Source: Paramoeba atlantica
Lineage: Eukaryota > Discosea
Length of the DNA stretch: 64,000 nucleotides
Assembly (NCBI GenBank): GCA_977017575.1
Contig: CDRNVI010000009.1
Span: 1 to 64,000 of the forward strand
Direction: 5' to 3'
Part shown: piece by piece, positions 51,401 through 60,632 of the stretch
Layout of the letters: each line of letters opens with the position of its first letter
How positions within the stretch are numbered: the stretch's first letter is position 1
Made by a program: the position numbers and the translations under genes
Notes under the pieces: generated by a model
The model's database searches: none
The model's input: only the letters and a program-made list of their open reading frames with translations
Told to the model about the DNA's origin: nothing

Positions 51401-52582
51401 CCCCACACCATTTTCCACGCCTTGAGCATTCCCCTCTACATATTTATCCTCTCCCCAGAAAGGCATTTCTACCCCATTCCCCCCCTCTGTCCAAGCCCTC
51501 CCTGTCGTCCCCCATCCCTCGCTCCCCACCTTCGTGGCCTCCCCCCCTTTTCCTTTCCCCTCCCCCCCGTGTCGCACCAGCTCACGAACCACGGCCCCAC
51601 CGTACCCCTTCCCGAGCCTGAGGTTCTCCCGGGCTTTCTCCACCAACGCCCGGGTCACGGCCTCCATGGTGGTAATCCCGCGCGCGAGATTCTCATGGAA
51701 GCCTCGGGGCCGAGACCCGTCCCGGCCTTTGTGGAAGTACTTACACACGTTGTTGGGGAACGCGTGGCCCCGGAGTCCCCCTTTCACGGAGATCGGGGTC
51801 TCCTCGTGGAGGCAGATCCCGGTCTCGGGGTTGTAGTTGTTGCACTGACGCACTTGGAACCCGGCCCACTGGTTTTGGGTTTTACGCTCGGGGGGACGAG
51901 CGCCAGGGGGGTGGGGGTTGGATGAGGATAATGGGGGCGTTCTGTTTTTGTGGAGAGCGCTCAGGGAGGGCGTTCCCAAGGCTTGATGTTTAGGATCAAA
52001 GATTGGGGAGGAAGATGAACCTAAAAAAGTGTGGGTTTGTGAAATAGGTTTTGTTTGGGTGGTGGATGAATGGGTGGCTCCCAAGGCTTGATTTTTAGGA
52101 TCAAAGATTGGGGAGGAAGATGAAGAAGAACCTAAAAAGGTGTTGATTTCCGAATTAGGTTTTGCTTGGGTGGTGGAGTTAGGAGAGATGGGCGTTGGGA
52201 TAGGGGAATGGGTTTCTGTAGGTGGGGTAGTGGATGAATTCGATGGTTGGGTATTTCCGAAAGGTGGGCTGAGACATAGAGGGAGGGTTGCGCTCGCCCT
52301 CCATGTGGATTCGATGGGAGGGTTTACAGAACGGGAGAAAACGGGGGAGCAGAGAGGAGAGAGGCGGGTCATGGGCTCGTGACCGGGTAGCGAAGGACTG
52401 GTGGAGTTGTGCAAAGAATTTCTGTTCCTATTACCTCGAGGACGGGAGACGAACTGTTTCCATCGAGCCGTAACGTTGGGGTTGGCTTGAGATGGTGAGT
52501 TCTTTAGTTCTTCAACTTCGTTTGACTGTGAAGATGCGTTGAATTTCGCGTTAGATTGCTCCATGCTTGAATTTTCACTCAT
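48500..52582 (-). CDS. 1360-residue low-complexity protein with duplicated Cys3His-like domain
   Basis: ATG at 52582, TAA stop. After a Ser/Pro/Asn-rich start with two SSSSPIFDPK..ALG repeats, a domain at ~245-335 has C247-x9-C257-x22-C280-x3-H284 then FHKGRDGSRPRGFHENLARG and ITTMEAV. A second copy at ~510-580 has C515-x9-C525-x17-C543-x3-H547, FHPHRDGLTPRTVTENLVWG and LTTRERV. The spacing suggests zinc-binding CCCH-like units, which would imply RNA binding. Residues ~864-980 are about thirteen 9-residue repeats (NSCWDSQNK/NSCLDSQNP). The C-terminal ~380 residues are a folded-looking region (PPGTPGDIFLRDLHLCFPTA, PHTLAGYLRVLRAQLL, ILWFTPRGVEQAKA). I do not recognise the family. Confidence 0.75.
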   Translation of the reverse strand: MSENSSMEQSNAKFNASSQSNEVEELKNSPSQANPNVTARWKQFVSRPRGNRNRNSLHNSTSPSLPGHEPMTRLSPLCSPVFSRSVNPPIESTWRASATLPLCLSPPFGNTQPSNSSTTPPTETHSPIPTPISPNSTTQAKPNSEINTFLGSSSSSSPIFDPKNQALGATHSSTTQTKPISQTHTFLGSSSSPIFDPKHQALGTPSLSALHKNRTPPLSSSNPHPPGARPPERKTQNQWAGFQVRQCNNYNPETGICLHEETPISVKGGLRGHAFPNNVCKYFHKGRDGSRPRGFHENLARGITTMEAVTRALVEKARENLRLGKGYGGAVVRELVRHGGEGKGKGGEATKVGSEGWGTTGRAWTEGGNGVEMPFWGEDKYVEGNAQGVENGVGSQVATYPCEWGSLPPQPTVAYSGAVEGGGVPIFSSFSGHAPSHGVNPGDFPIFSEAFPSAESTYSHHATTNESFPVSDPNLSYLLSLRTIVRGNSCDDVIWLHPARVGKPIPWYGFCTSDCDRYEISSQTCLLEKNSSRPAESFPDNACLRFHPHRDGLTPRTVTENLVWGLTTRERVAKEMIRLALAHYPPDASNPSDASVDDGETQNNDPQTTNNRVATKIPPFASSALRYVGRARIRTPSPCLRSSRGSSSFSSTTSSFTKNSSSLSSRVRGTISPTSSSSSSSAFKEDVEILIDHVAHQPASFVVALLRVLGFATQVEPICAAQNGQFAVRSSAQNASLLSGLDGLLTLLKGPYPDYGVWLPPFTLTPADSTQSTLYQRLRLVRPHDPISVVVQLPRTEERESGQGLTLAEINKKVEPRGYVVDPQPGAGLRIEPWHRLGGYASLKTTTTTNQKGFSLFSPTNPNGLDSQNRNSCWDSQKPNSSWDSQNKNSCWDSQNKNSCWDSQDKNSCWDSQNKNSYWDSQNKNSGWDSQNSNSCFVPQNPNSCLNSQNPNSCLDSQNSNSCLDSQNPNSCLNSQNPNSSCVPQRFLTPFVVHAPPGTPGDIFLRDLHLCFPTALLRGPAVLERFRPHTLAGYLRVLRAQLLPEFVRTCDFPQVIIIGGRQVGGREGEGEENPETVDVGNIYPALGLAMTRPCHRCVCLELRSEPTDYARLQVTQVGEAEGGEGEEGKQRDRDKEKKEKGMNLSNLPHLGYANRKDQFSRPLEEKKLEGGEVEEILQGGRLGSSAPKLLFRGPGLLDASVVDVPSVAALMGTHPYLLVEEPSRPVLLITSEPNWERDLREVENLRKKSPKSASAACQLVLVYCERLPSGCVPSSFENTQVLKQQAGPEVAVPSAKSEEVSTAGYPFPGQNILWFTPRGVEQAKATALAFVRTLVGRYVMRLLRARVRKELGGSLGSPQG
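49640..49990 (-). repeat. 27-bp tandem repeats inside the 1360-residue gene
   Basis: About thirteen copies of a 27-base unit (for example AACAAGAGTTCTTGTTTTGT on the plus strand) encode 9-residue Asn/Ser/Gln/Cys/Trp repeats. Central units are nearly identical and outer ones diverged, the pattern of unequal crossing-over or slippage. Because 27 is a multiple of three, other frames also stay open here. Confidence 0.85.
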
Positions 52583-53849
52583 TTTCGCCCCGAAATTATA
52601 CCTCTTTATGACTCGAACGAATACACTCTGTTTTCCTGATAAGACGTTTGTGGCGCTGAAAATTCAACTCAGAGTCATGTTGAAGTCAAGGAGAACTGCT
52701 GATGATGTTGGTACTATGAATACACACTTTACGTACTTTGGATGAGCAACGTACTTTGGGTGAATTATAATCGTATTGTAAATATCGTGAGTAGTTAGGA
52801 AATTTGTCAAAAAAGTTGGGAGACAAGAGAAAACTGGCCAAAAAAGCATACTCCCCCAGTAAGAGAGATTTGGCCATTTTTACCGAAAATCGATTCTCCT
52901 ACTGGGGGGTCTACGGTACCCCCGAAAACTCTACAAAATGGGACTAACCTTTAAAGAGCTACACGACTTGTTTTTATTTGGCTACAGAGAAAGGGTACAG
53001 TGAAAGGGAGCGGACTTGGATCTGGAGAGTGGTTGGACGACCTCAAAACGAGATCACGTGAGATCATGCGAGATCATATCCGCAGCCCCTCAATTGAAGT
53101 CCTTGGAGAAAAAAATCAATGTCAAGGATGCAGCTATCAAGAGGCTATACGTAACAAACTCTGTAAAACTAAACGAAAGGTAAGAACTCTTGAAAAACAA
53201 GTGGGTTGTCTGACGAAGAAAAATCAAAGAAAATGGCATCTAACTGTTCTTTTCAAACTGCCTGGCAGCTTAACTCAGTCTGGGTTGTTTGACGTTCAAT
53301 TGACCGTCGCTTCAACGAGAGAGAGAAAAAGAACGAATATGCGCCCATTTTTACCAAAAATAAGAAACATTCTGTTTTTCTTACTTTGTTCCACACCACC
53401 TTTTTAGAGTTAGCACGACTTTCTTTGACATAGATTGAGGGACTGCGGGCATGATCTTGCGTGATCTTACGACCACGTCAAAAAAGTTTCGCACCGCTTC
53501 GCGGCGCGTTGGTCGCTACCAATATGTCTGATTTGATTATAAACCCCGCGTCATGAAAAGTGACCGCCCCACTTTTGTTTCTTACAAAAGTCCGTTTGAG
53601 CTAATTTTTGTGGAATTTTGCAGATCTCACAATAGGAGCTTTGCGCGCTTATTAGCGGGCAACAGAGAACACCAATTATTTATAACGTACAATTACAAAA
53701 TTTTCGCCTTTCAATCTTATACACTTCACACTTAAATAAAATGGAGGTGATTTTTTTGATACATTTTCATTGGTCCCTACCCGAACGAATTTTCGACTCC
53801 CAACATGTGACTTGCACATCTGAGATTGGACACTTCTGTGCTTTATTTG
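52583..53849. other. Repeat-rich interval
   Basis: A small inverted element lies at 52850-52920 (CTCCCCCAGTAAGAGAG against CTCCTACTGGGGGG). A plus-strand frame (53000-53407, GTG start) has a coiled-coil-like KTKRKVRTLEKQVGCLTKKN but no recognised domain, probably a transposon fragment. At 53491-53508 is a CGCTTCGCGGCGCG hairpin. At 53599-53629 is a CTAATTTTTGTGG..CAGATCTCA subterminal motif of the mariner-type elements. Confidence 0.45.
52594..52605 (-). promoter_or_regulatory. AGAGGTATAATT motif upstream of the 1360-residue gene
   Basis: Exact copy of the 48038 motif, ending 12 bases before the ATG at 52582. If it marks transcription start, the 5' leader is very short. Confidence 0.4.
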
Positions 53850-54479
53850 TCAGAAGACTACGCCGTTAGGAATAAAGTCCGGTACTTCAAAACGATTTCT
53901 ACTAAGAAGTATCTTGAGATCAGATGAAACTCCTGTGAAATCCAATGGTCCATTCAACAAGTTGTCTCTGAGATCAAGCTTTCTTAAAGATGCCGGAAGG
54001 CGCGTGAGATCAATTCCGCCATAAAATTCGTTGTCATCTAAGGAAAGGATTTCCAGCGCCCTGGGCAAATCGGTAAGATCTATGCATCCATAAAATTTAT
54101 TCATACTGACGTCGAACTTCGCTAACGACTCTGGAAGTGAGGAAAAGTTTATAGTACCCGTCAAATTCTGCCAATATGCTACGAAGGAAACAAGCGTCCG
54201 GGGTATATGTTCCCACTGCGGTGTGCCTTCTACACTAGGATAGTCGGAGTCAAGAAATCCGCTATTCCAGTGAAGATGAGTCACTTGCATTTCGCTGTTA
54301 CACTCAACATGGTCCCACTCACATGCGGGTGTCGACTCACTCCACGATTTTTCTGAAGTGGTTACATTACTTATGAATCGCACGAGAGTACACTCCTGTG
54401 GTAACAGAGAGCCATGGACCTTTCGAGGACGAGATGCGCCGTCCTTTGTCAGCAAGAATGTGCTAGGCATACAGAGCAT
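53850..54479 (-). CDS. LRR protein 13
   Basis: 209 residues, ATG at 54479, TGA stop. RPRKVHGSLLPQECTLVRFI matches the family block; the cap reads SWSESTPACEWDHVEC with C53 and C60. A longer spacer (NSGFLDSDYPSVEGTPQW) follows, then about five LRR units (LPESLAKFDVSMNKFYGCI, LPRALEILSLDDNEFYGGI, LPASLRKLDLRDNLLNGPL). A pyrimidine-rich TTTTTCAG lies ~15 bases upstream, compatible with a splice acceptor but unproven. Confidence 0.83.
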   Translation of the reverse strand: MLCMPSTFLLTKDGASRPRKVHGSLLPQECTLVRFISNVTTSEKSWSESTPACEWDHVECNSEMQVTHLHWNSGFLDSDYPSVEGTPQWEHIPRTLVSFVAYWQNLTGTINFSSLPESLAKFDVSMNKFYGCIDLTDLPRALEILSLDDNEFYGGIDLTRLPASLRKLDLRDNLLNGPLDFTGVSSDLKILLSRNRFEVPDFIPNGVVF

Positions 54480-55107
54480 ATTGAAATGTGAAACTGAAAA
54501 ACTCCAAAAACCTCGTTAGAAGATGGTTTGGCGATAATTGGAAGACGAAAATGTTCCTCAATGTTGGTCGCAGACCACACACTTACGAGAGGTTCCGCAA
54601 GCGTTTTTAATCTTTTTAGAGAGTTATACATGTGTAATTATTAATGAGAGTAGTAAATATTAGGAAAGTAGAAACTAGAAAACTAAATCATGCTCCGGGT
54701 TTATAAACCTACCAGGTACAATACATGTACGTCTGTATTCAGGGGTGAGCACGAATAGTGCGTTAGAGAGCTCTCGCAGAGTTACGCCTTTTTTACCTTT
54801 TCTTGTGGTGACACATACTGTGCCCCCCCACTTACATGCCCCCCCACTTATTGTATTTGTCACCTGTTTTTCGAAAAAAAGGGACAAATAAGTAGGGGGG
54901 GGGTTAGGCTATGACAATTAAGTGGGGGTCAAAATACTTTTATAAACCCCCGTCCGGGTTAATGTACCCCCCCGGTACAGTAACTAGATACAGGTACAAT
55001 ACGTCGCGACCGGTACAGTAAAACCTCCGAAAAATAACGAAAATAGTGAAAAAAAAACTGGTGACGCATCTCTATTCTCATGTCTTCGCTGGTAAAATAA
55101 AAAGGCC
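54480..55107. other. Interval with element ends
   Basis: A diverged mariner-type end (CAGGGGTGAGCACGAATAGT, then GAGAGCTCTCGC at 54770) and paired GCCCCCCCACTTA/TAAGTAGGGGGG runs at 54825-54925. From 54963, GGTACAGTAACTAGATAC and further GTACAATA/GTACAGTAA units precede the pogo-like remnant. Confidence 0.45.
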
Positions 55108-55950
55108 ATGATAACGAAGGCAGGTAGCAAAAGTAAGCGGCTGCGGAAATTTAATCACGACAGGGAAGTGCACGGGAAATTGTGCTCTATATTACAGAGA
55201 CATTGTATGATTACTAAGGAAATGGTTCATGATGCCATGCAAAAATATGGCGCCTTCTCAGAAGGTCTTCCGATAGGGGAAAAGAGCGTATCTACAAAAA
55301 GTTTAAGATTTTTTTTGAATCACAGGAAAAGCATCACATATCTCAGAGCAAAATCGCCGACAGAATACAGCAATAGGCAAATCACTTGTATACTCAGCAT
55401 AGTGTCAGAAACTATCCATACGCGTTTTTCGGAGATGAAACAAGTTTGAGCGTCGGTGGGGAGGTCCGCGAACGAACCCTTGCTCCAAAAGGTGTGCACA
55501 ATGTAAGAGTGAGTGGAAATAATGCCAAGGAAACTCTTACCGTTTTTCTTGCTCGCCTGTACGACATAAAAGAAAAAAGGGTCTACCGGCTTCCACCTAC
55601 CATCATTTTCACTTCATCAGCACAGGAAGCAGCAAAATCGCGTGTCCTACATTGTACAGGAAGTTACCCGTATAGCGGGCACCATGAACCACGCGGTATA
55701 CGTCGAAGTAACTAATTCAGGGTACATCTTTTCACTCATCTTTTAAAAAAATATATTAACAACATCAGTGGTCATAAACCGCCGACTGCGATTTTGGTGG
55801 ATGATTACACAGCACATCGTACCACAGACCTACAAACTGCGACATGCATCGCGTTCCCGGTGCTGGTACTCCCTATAGTCAAGGAAAAAGGGATATACAA
55901 GGAAAAATATAAATATTTCATCAACAATTTTAAAAAACAGCGAGTGAAAA
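55108..55950 (+). mobile_element. pogo-like (DDE_1) transposase remnant
   Basis: Plus-strand pieces in at least two frames. A helix-turn-helix-type head (NHRKSITYLRAKSPTEYSNR) is followed by YAFFGDETSLSVGG (first catalytic Asp region), KETLTVFLARLYDIKEKRVY with RLPPTIIF, and after a further frame change VTNSGYIF and ILVDDYTAHRT (second catalytic Asp). The order and D-E-T, K.T.T/V.L...PP.I and LVDD..AHR motifs match pogo/Tigger DDE_1 transposases. The third acid is missing; a LINE tail follows at once. Confidence 0.55.
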
Positions 55951-55954
55951 AGGG

Positions 55955-56161
55955 ATGACCCTCTTCCGGCTAGCCTTTACGGCCTTCGGAATCCCGGGTA
56001 ACATGACACTCTCCCTTTTACGTAAATTGGGGAGACAAGCAACCAACCCATCGGGCTTCATGGAGCACGCCATCATGTCCATCGGCGTCCCCATCCAGCG
56101 CGGAAACGCTCAGATGTTGAGAGCTGCCGCGGCAATGAAGGTGGGGGACACGGTGTGGTAG
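55955..56161 (+). mobile_element. REL-type LINE tail fragment
   Basis: Encodes LFRLAFTAFGIPGNMTLSLL and GFMEHAIMSIGVPIQRGNAQ, aligning with the C-terminus of the LINE at 31872-33863 (FYPLAFTVFGVAGKRTVLLL and GFLRHALQAINVAIQKGNAA). It is a 3'-end piece of a diverged related element on the opposite strand, as expected from 5'-truncated insertion. Confidence 0.7.
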
Positions 56162-56292
56162 GGATTCTGAAGAGGAATCTTGTTTATTAAATTTACATCT
56201 ATCGCACCTTTTTGTTATGAAGGGTTGAATAATTCTTGCCTCCATCGTGGTCTAATTCACCTCTTGTAAATAGTTTTTCTTTGAAATGAATA

Positions 56293-56769
56293 GGCTTATC
56301 TTCCAGAGATTTTAAGAGAATTTACCATCGCGCACTGAAGAAGTGGAAGGCTGAATATCCGTCCATTAGAAAAGTGCCCAGAGCGGTATTCATGAATCTT
56401 ATTTACTACGCTCATGAAAAAACATGGGAGTGGTACCGCGAAAGAAATATTAAAATTTCAACTCAGTTAATTTTCAATCCACTGACTAGTCACCAGTGGA
56501 GTTGGAATGATTGTAATGTCCCATCTTCAGAAGAGAAAATTAAACAGAAGCAAGATCATGACGAAAAAATTCTTTCAAGCTCAAAACCTTTTAGAATACC
56601 ACCTTTCGTTGCGCGTGCAGCTCTGGAATCAATTTCTAGCTCTCGAATCTCCAAACCAACACAGCCTTCTCTTGCCCCCCAACTATCAGAGCAGTCTCCG
56701 AAAGTAAATAAATGGGCACGTCTGCGACGAAAAGGTGCGAAGCTTGCTTGGTCCCTCCACCAAGCTTGA
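56293..56769 (+). CDS. Unassigned plus-strand ORF
   Basis: About 158 codons open from 56293 after a TGA. Reads GLSSRDFKRIYHRALKKWKA then EYPSIRKVPRAVFMNLIYYA and HEKTWEWYRERNIKISTQL, with a charged Ser-rich tail. No ATG lies near its head (internal Met at 56392). Codon use is coherent and protein-like, but the opposite orientation to all cellular genes and the position between transposon remnants suggest a mobile-element gene piece. Family not recognised. Confidence 0.35.
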   Translation, partial: GLSSRDFKRIYHRALKKWKAEYPSIRKVPRAVFMNLIYYAHEKTWEWYRERNIKISTQLIFNPLTSHQWSWNDCNVPSSEEKIKQKQDHDEKILSSSKPFRIPPFVARAALESISSSRISKPTQPSLAPQLSEQSPKVNKWARLRRKGAKLAWSLHQA

Positions 56770-56924
56770 CATTCTTTGCGATAGACTTTTTTCTTGTTTA
56801 TAAGGAGAAATTTCCTTCTGAAGATGTAATTTTCTGGAATGTGCAGACTATGCTTCTTATTATGGGACGGGCCGAATTTCATTCTCAAGTCTCACATAGC
56901 ACATATTATGTATAAAAAATCTTA

Positions 56925-57310
56925 TTCCTCACAGGACGAAAGCTCTTGATCATCTCCCGAACAAGAGCAATAACTCTCGCTGGCGTCATCGAGAAAATTG
57001 CAGTAGAAGTAAAGTGAATTGCAGTAGAAGTGAAGTACTGCAGTATACACTGCAACAAGTTCGCAAATCTAATCTGCCACGCTTGCTTTCGTTCAGTTTT
57101 ACCATAACCAAACTTTACACATTGCAGAGCAACGTTTCGTTGGATATCCATAGATGATGCCCCATAATTGTAATGTTGCTGCTTCACCCATTGTTTAAAG
57201 GTTTTGTGAGCAGCCTCAGCATGATTTGTATGATGGCCTGCGAGCGTGATAAACTCTTTGCTGCGGTTGACTGTATAGTGGCGGCAGTAGTCACCGAGAT
57301 GCAGATATCA
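56925..57310 (-). mobile_element. Merlin/ISXO2-like transposase remnant, copy 3
   Basis: Minus-strand reading gives LHLGDYCRHYTVNRSKEF, AGHHTNHAEAAHKTFKQWV, KQQHYNYGASSMDIQRNVAL and QCVKFGYGKTERKQAW. It overlaps the C-terminal part of copy 1 (FGEYCRHFTVN, AAHKTIKQWIKQ, MDLRRNVALQCVKFGYGK) and supplies the HTN..E..HK segment typical of the ISXO2 C-terminus. The N-terminal catalytic part is missing. Confidence 0.6.
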
Positions 57311-57317
57311 TTACTTA

Positions 57318-59379
57318 CTGTGACCCCCCCTTTAATATGCACACGTTTTTGGGGTTTGTGCATATTAAGGGGGGGGGGGGGGTAAGAGGGGGAAGAACCA
57401 GCCCCTCCGGGAAAAAAATTGCGCCGCTTCGCGGCGCCTTTATTTCCTGTGCGTTTTTCGAACTTGATTGATTGATTGATTTTAAGGGCATGTATCCCAT
57501 AGGGACGTACCCTCCCGGAGATAGCCGGGCACTAATTTTATTATTATTCCAAAATACACTTATTATTCCAATTTTTTTAGTATTCTGCCACCTGAAAGTT
57601 TTCTCAAATTATATTCCATGGATGCCTTTGTGCCTGGCTACATAGAGAATCTTTTGTATCTATCTTTAGAGAATGCACAAGAACGGCGCGGCTACGGCCT
57701 AGGGATCGTAGAAGGCTCAAGCGATGACGATAGTGAAGTGAATTCTGTTTCTTCCGATGAAGAACATGGTAGCGATATAAAAAATGTTAGCCTCGAAACC
57801 CCTGATGGGGTTCTACCACTGATGACGGCAGTGATAACGAGGAAGGTTTGGTTGATTCCAGTGGGGCCCGTAAAGTAAAAGTTGCCAAGCGTTCTAGAGT
57901 CGTTCTAGATTCTCGGAGAAACGTACGCCGCGATGTTCCTTTCGTTGTGAAGCATAAGACTGTTTTCAAAACAGAAATGGCGAACTATGTCTCAAACGCA
58001 CCACAAAGCTATGGCAACAGCACAACAATGGATGAGAAGAACCTTTGGTGAATTATACACAGTGCATTCTAAATCTCAACTAAAAGAGTGGGATGCAGAA
58101 ATCAACCGGCAACTTTCCAGTAACCTAGGCGAGGAACGCCTGCTAAAGCTTAAGTTCTTGATGGTGGATGGCGCCACTGTCAACCATGTTGCCCGTGTGA
58201 ATTGCGAAGGTTTCTTAAAATCCATTTACGATCGTATTGACCCGGTGGGAGAAGAGGACCTAGGAAACATACAGCGCGGAATAAATCAAAAGTACCGTGT
58301 GTCACTATTATCTTGTATAGGACACATGTTAAATAATGTCTGCAAAACGGCGTTTCAACCCTACGAATCGTCTCCAGCCTTTAAATTTAAAAGAAGCTTT
58401 TCGAAGGCCTTTTTTTCATGGGGCAAGGCGAGTGCCACAAAGGGAAAATACAGAGGAATTGCTTTATCCCACTTGCTGGTACGATTCGATTCCAACGTAA
58501 TGCGAGCTGAGGCACTTCTAAAGCAGTGCTACCTGGTTCTTGGAACAATTTCTCCGACAGCATGGAAAACCAATTTGGCGGAAAAGTTGTGCGAAAGCCT
58601 TTGTGTGCTCAAGCAAGTGATACTACAAGAAGTTAGTGAAGTGCAGGAGAAACTTTTGAACCTTGGGGAAAACGATTTCCAGGAAAAACATCGAGTATTT
58701 TCAGAGTGTGGTCCAAAATTTTTGAACACCATGACCAGTGCTCGCATGTAGCATGGCGTCGTTACTCCGAAACTTGGAGGGGTTACTCGCTGGTGCTCCG
58801 ACAAGTTCACGTCCATGGAATTTCTGGCAAACTATTTGCAAACTATTCAGTTATTCATCGAAGAAGCGAAAAAAGGGCCACGAGATTCTAATTCCATTAA
58901 GCGGTGTCAAAAAATCTTGACTAAATACGGCTCACAATGCATTCAGAAGCAGTGTGAAATTTTTTTGAGCGAATGTAGTGAACTACATGCGGCACTCAAG
59001 GAATTTAGTGAAAGCAAGGATACTCCTATGGCCACACACGTTTGCCAAATGTTGGAGCATCTATACGAAATTTCCGAAGGTACAGGAGCACCACAAGGAT
59101 TACGATCATCCCTTTTGCACCACAAGAAAAGACTAGATAAGAATCATAACATGCGTCTCTGGAAACAGGTAATGTGGTTTCGACCAAGTTGGGTTGTCCT
59201 GTTCGGTCGGCCAATACGTCAACATGCTTTGTGATATTGGCGAACTGAAATTTTGTCTGCGCAACCACCGTGAAAAAAAAATATTTTTTTTTTGGGAGGA
59301 AAAAAAGTCCCCTTTCACCAAAATTTGTGCATATTAAGGGGGGGAGGGAAGGGGGTGCATATTAAGGGGGGGGTCACAG
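57318..59379 (+). mobile_element. hAT-like transposon remnant, copy 2
   Basis: Bounded by CTGTGACCCCCCCTTTAATA and, inverted, CTGTGACCCCCCCCTTAATA, with GTGCATATTAAGGGG hairpins just inside both ends; TA flanks both sides. Three frames in series from the ATG at 57618 encode an acidic head (EGSSDDDSEVNSVSSDEEHG), then GELYTVHSKSQLKEWDAEIN, LLSCIGHMLNNVCKTAFQPY (His/Cys pair as in hAT transposases) and LGGVTRWCSDKFTSMEF. The frame changes near 57830, 58010 and 58750, and the C-terminal dimerisation part is lost. The TA flanks are odd for hAT, so family is tentative. Relative at 8555-9010. Confidence 0.5.
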
Positions 59380-59410
59380 TATATACTTTACATTGGAAAA
59401 AGTATTATTA

Positions 59411-60343
59411 AACCCCTCCGCATCAAAAAGGCACCCACCCTTATTTTTCGCACAAGGGGGGCTAGGGGGGTTATCGCACCACTTTATCGTGCAAAATTTT
59501 GAGATCTGTACATTCCCGTTGTCTTTAGGTCATTTCGAAAAATATAAAAAAGTTGAAGGTATGTTTTAAAAAAAAACACTTTTCATGCCAAAAAATACGT
59601 ATCGACTCCCCAGGGGTGGTCTTACAGAAAGTGGAAAAGTGTTATGGCGCATGAGGCTTGGCCACGGGGTTGCGATAAGGTAACTAGCCCGCGGGTTTAA
59701 TGTCAATGTGAAACATATTGGAAAATATTTGAAAAACAATTCGCCTGAAATTCTTTACACTCTGAGCCCTGAAGTAAAAAAAGAATCCAAAGACACTTTG
59801 TTATTCTTCCATCCAACTCAATTACATGTGTTTCGTACATTAAAACATTAAAAAAAGTACCATTCACCACAAACTGTATTTTTCAGCAAGATGGGGCAAC
59901 ACCTCACACTGCGAAGGAAACAAAAGCGTACCTTGATGACAACAAAATGAAATTTTTGAAAAATTAGCCGCCCAACTCCCCCGATCTCTCACCAATAGAA
60001 AGCGTGTGGAGCATGGTACAAAGTCTTGTAGATGAATACAATCCGGCAAATAAAGAAGATCTCATAAAAAGCGTACGTAAAGCTTGGCGTAAATTGTCTC
60101 AAGATTATATTTATGATTGGGTTTTGAGCTTAGATGCTCGCCTCAAAGCTTGTGTGGCGAGTAACGGAGAAAAGGTGACAAAATGGTAAACTTTCTCTAA
60201 AATATACGTATTCGTTTCTTTTTGTTTCATTTCTTCACGCGCAAAGTCTTTATGTTGAGATCTGCAAAATGCAACAAAAATCAGCCCAAACGGACATTTC
60301 GCTGAAAAGTTAAGGGTGGGTGCCTTATTGGTGCGGAGGGGTT
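59411..60343 (+). mobile_element. Internally deleted Tc1/mariner element
   Basis: Ends AACCCCTCCGCATCAAAAAG and, inverted, AACCCCTCCGCACCAATAAG, then GGCACCCACCCTTA; TA at 59409-59410 and 60344-60345. Inside, a helix-turn-helix-like head (GGLTESGKVLWRMRLGHGV) is followed by FQQDGATPHTAKETKAYL (second catalytic Asp) and NSPDLSPIESVWSMVQ (Glu). The first Asp region is deleted, and TAG replaces the Trp usually preceding PPNSPD at 59966-59968. D to E spacing is 35 residues, unlike the 20749 element. Dead copy. Confidence 0.8.
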
Positions 60344-60632
60344 TATAAGCGTATTCTAAAATCTTGAGCATTTGACATTATTAATTTGATTAGGCATTTG
60401 TTCAAAGAATTTTGTATTTCAACATTCGCTGCAATAGTCCGTAGTCATGCTATGTAGTCATGCTAATAGTCCGTAGTCATGCGTTGTTCATTCTATTAAA
60501 TGATAGTAAAACGTCGAGGGGAAAACAAGTGAAACGTCGAAAATAACCATAACAAAAACGAGAGCGCAAGAGCTATGAGTTCCCTAACACAATGCAGAGC
60601 GCCAATAATCCAACATACAGCACGTTTCTCAA
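60344..60632. other. Short intergenic 3' of TRM61
   Basis: Contains a triple TAGTCCGTAGTCATGC repeat at about 60437-60485. Nothing else recognised. Confidence 0.5.
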
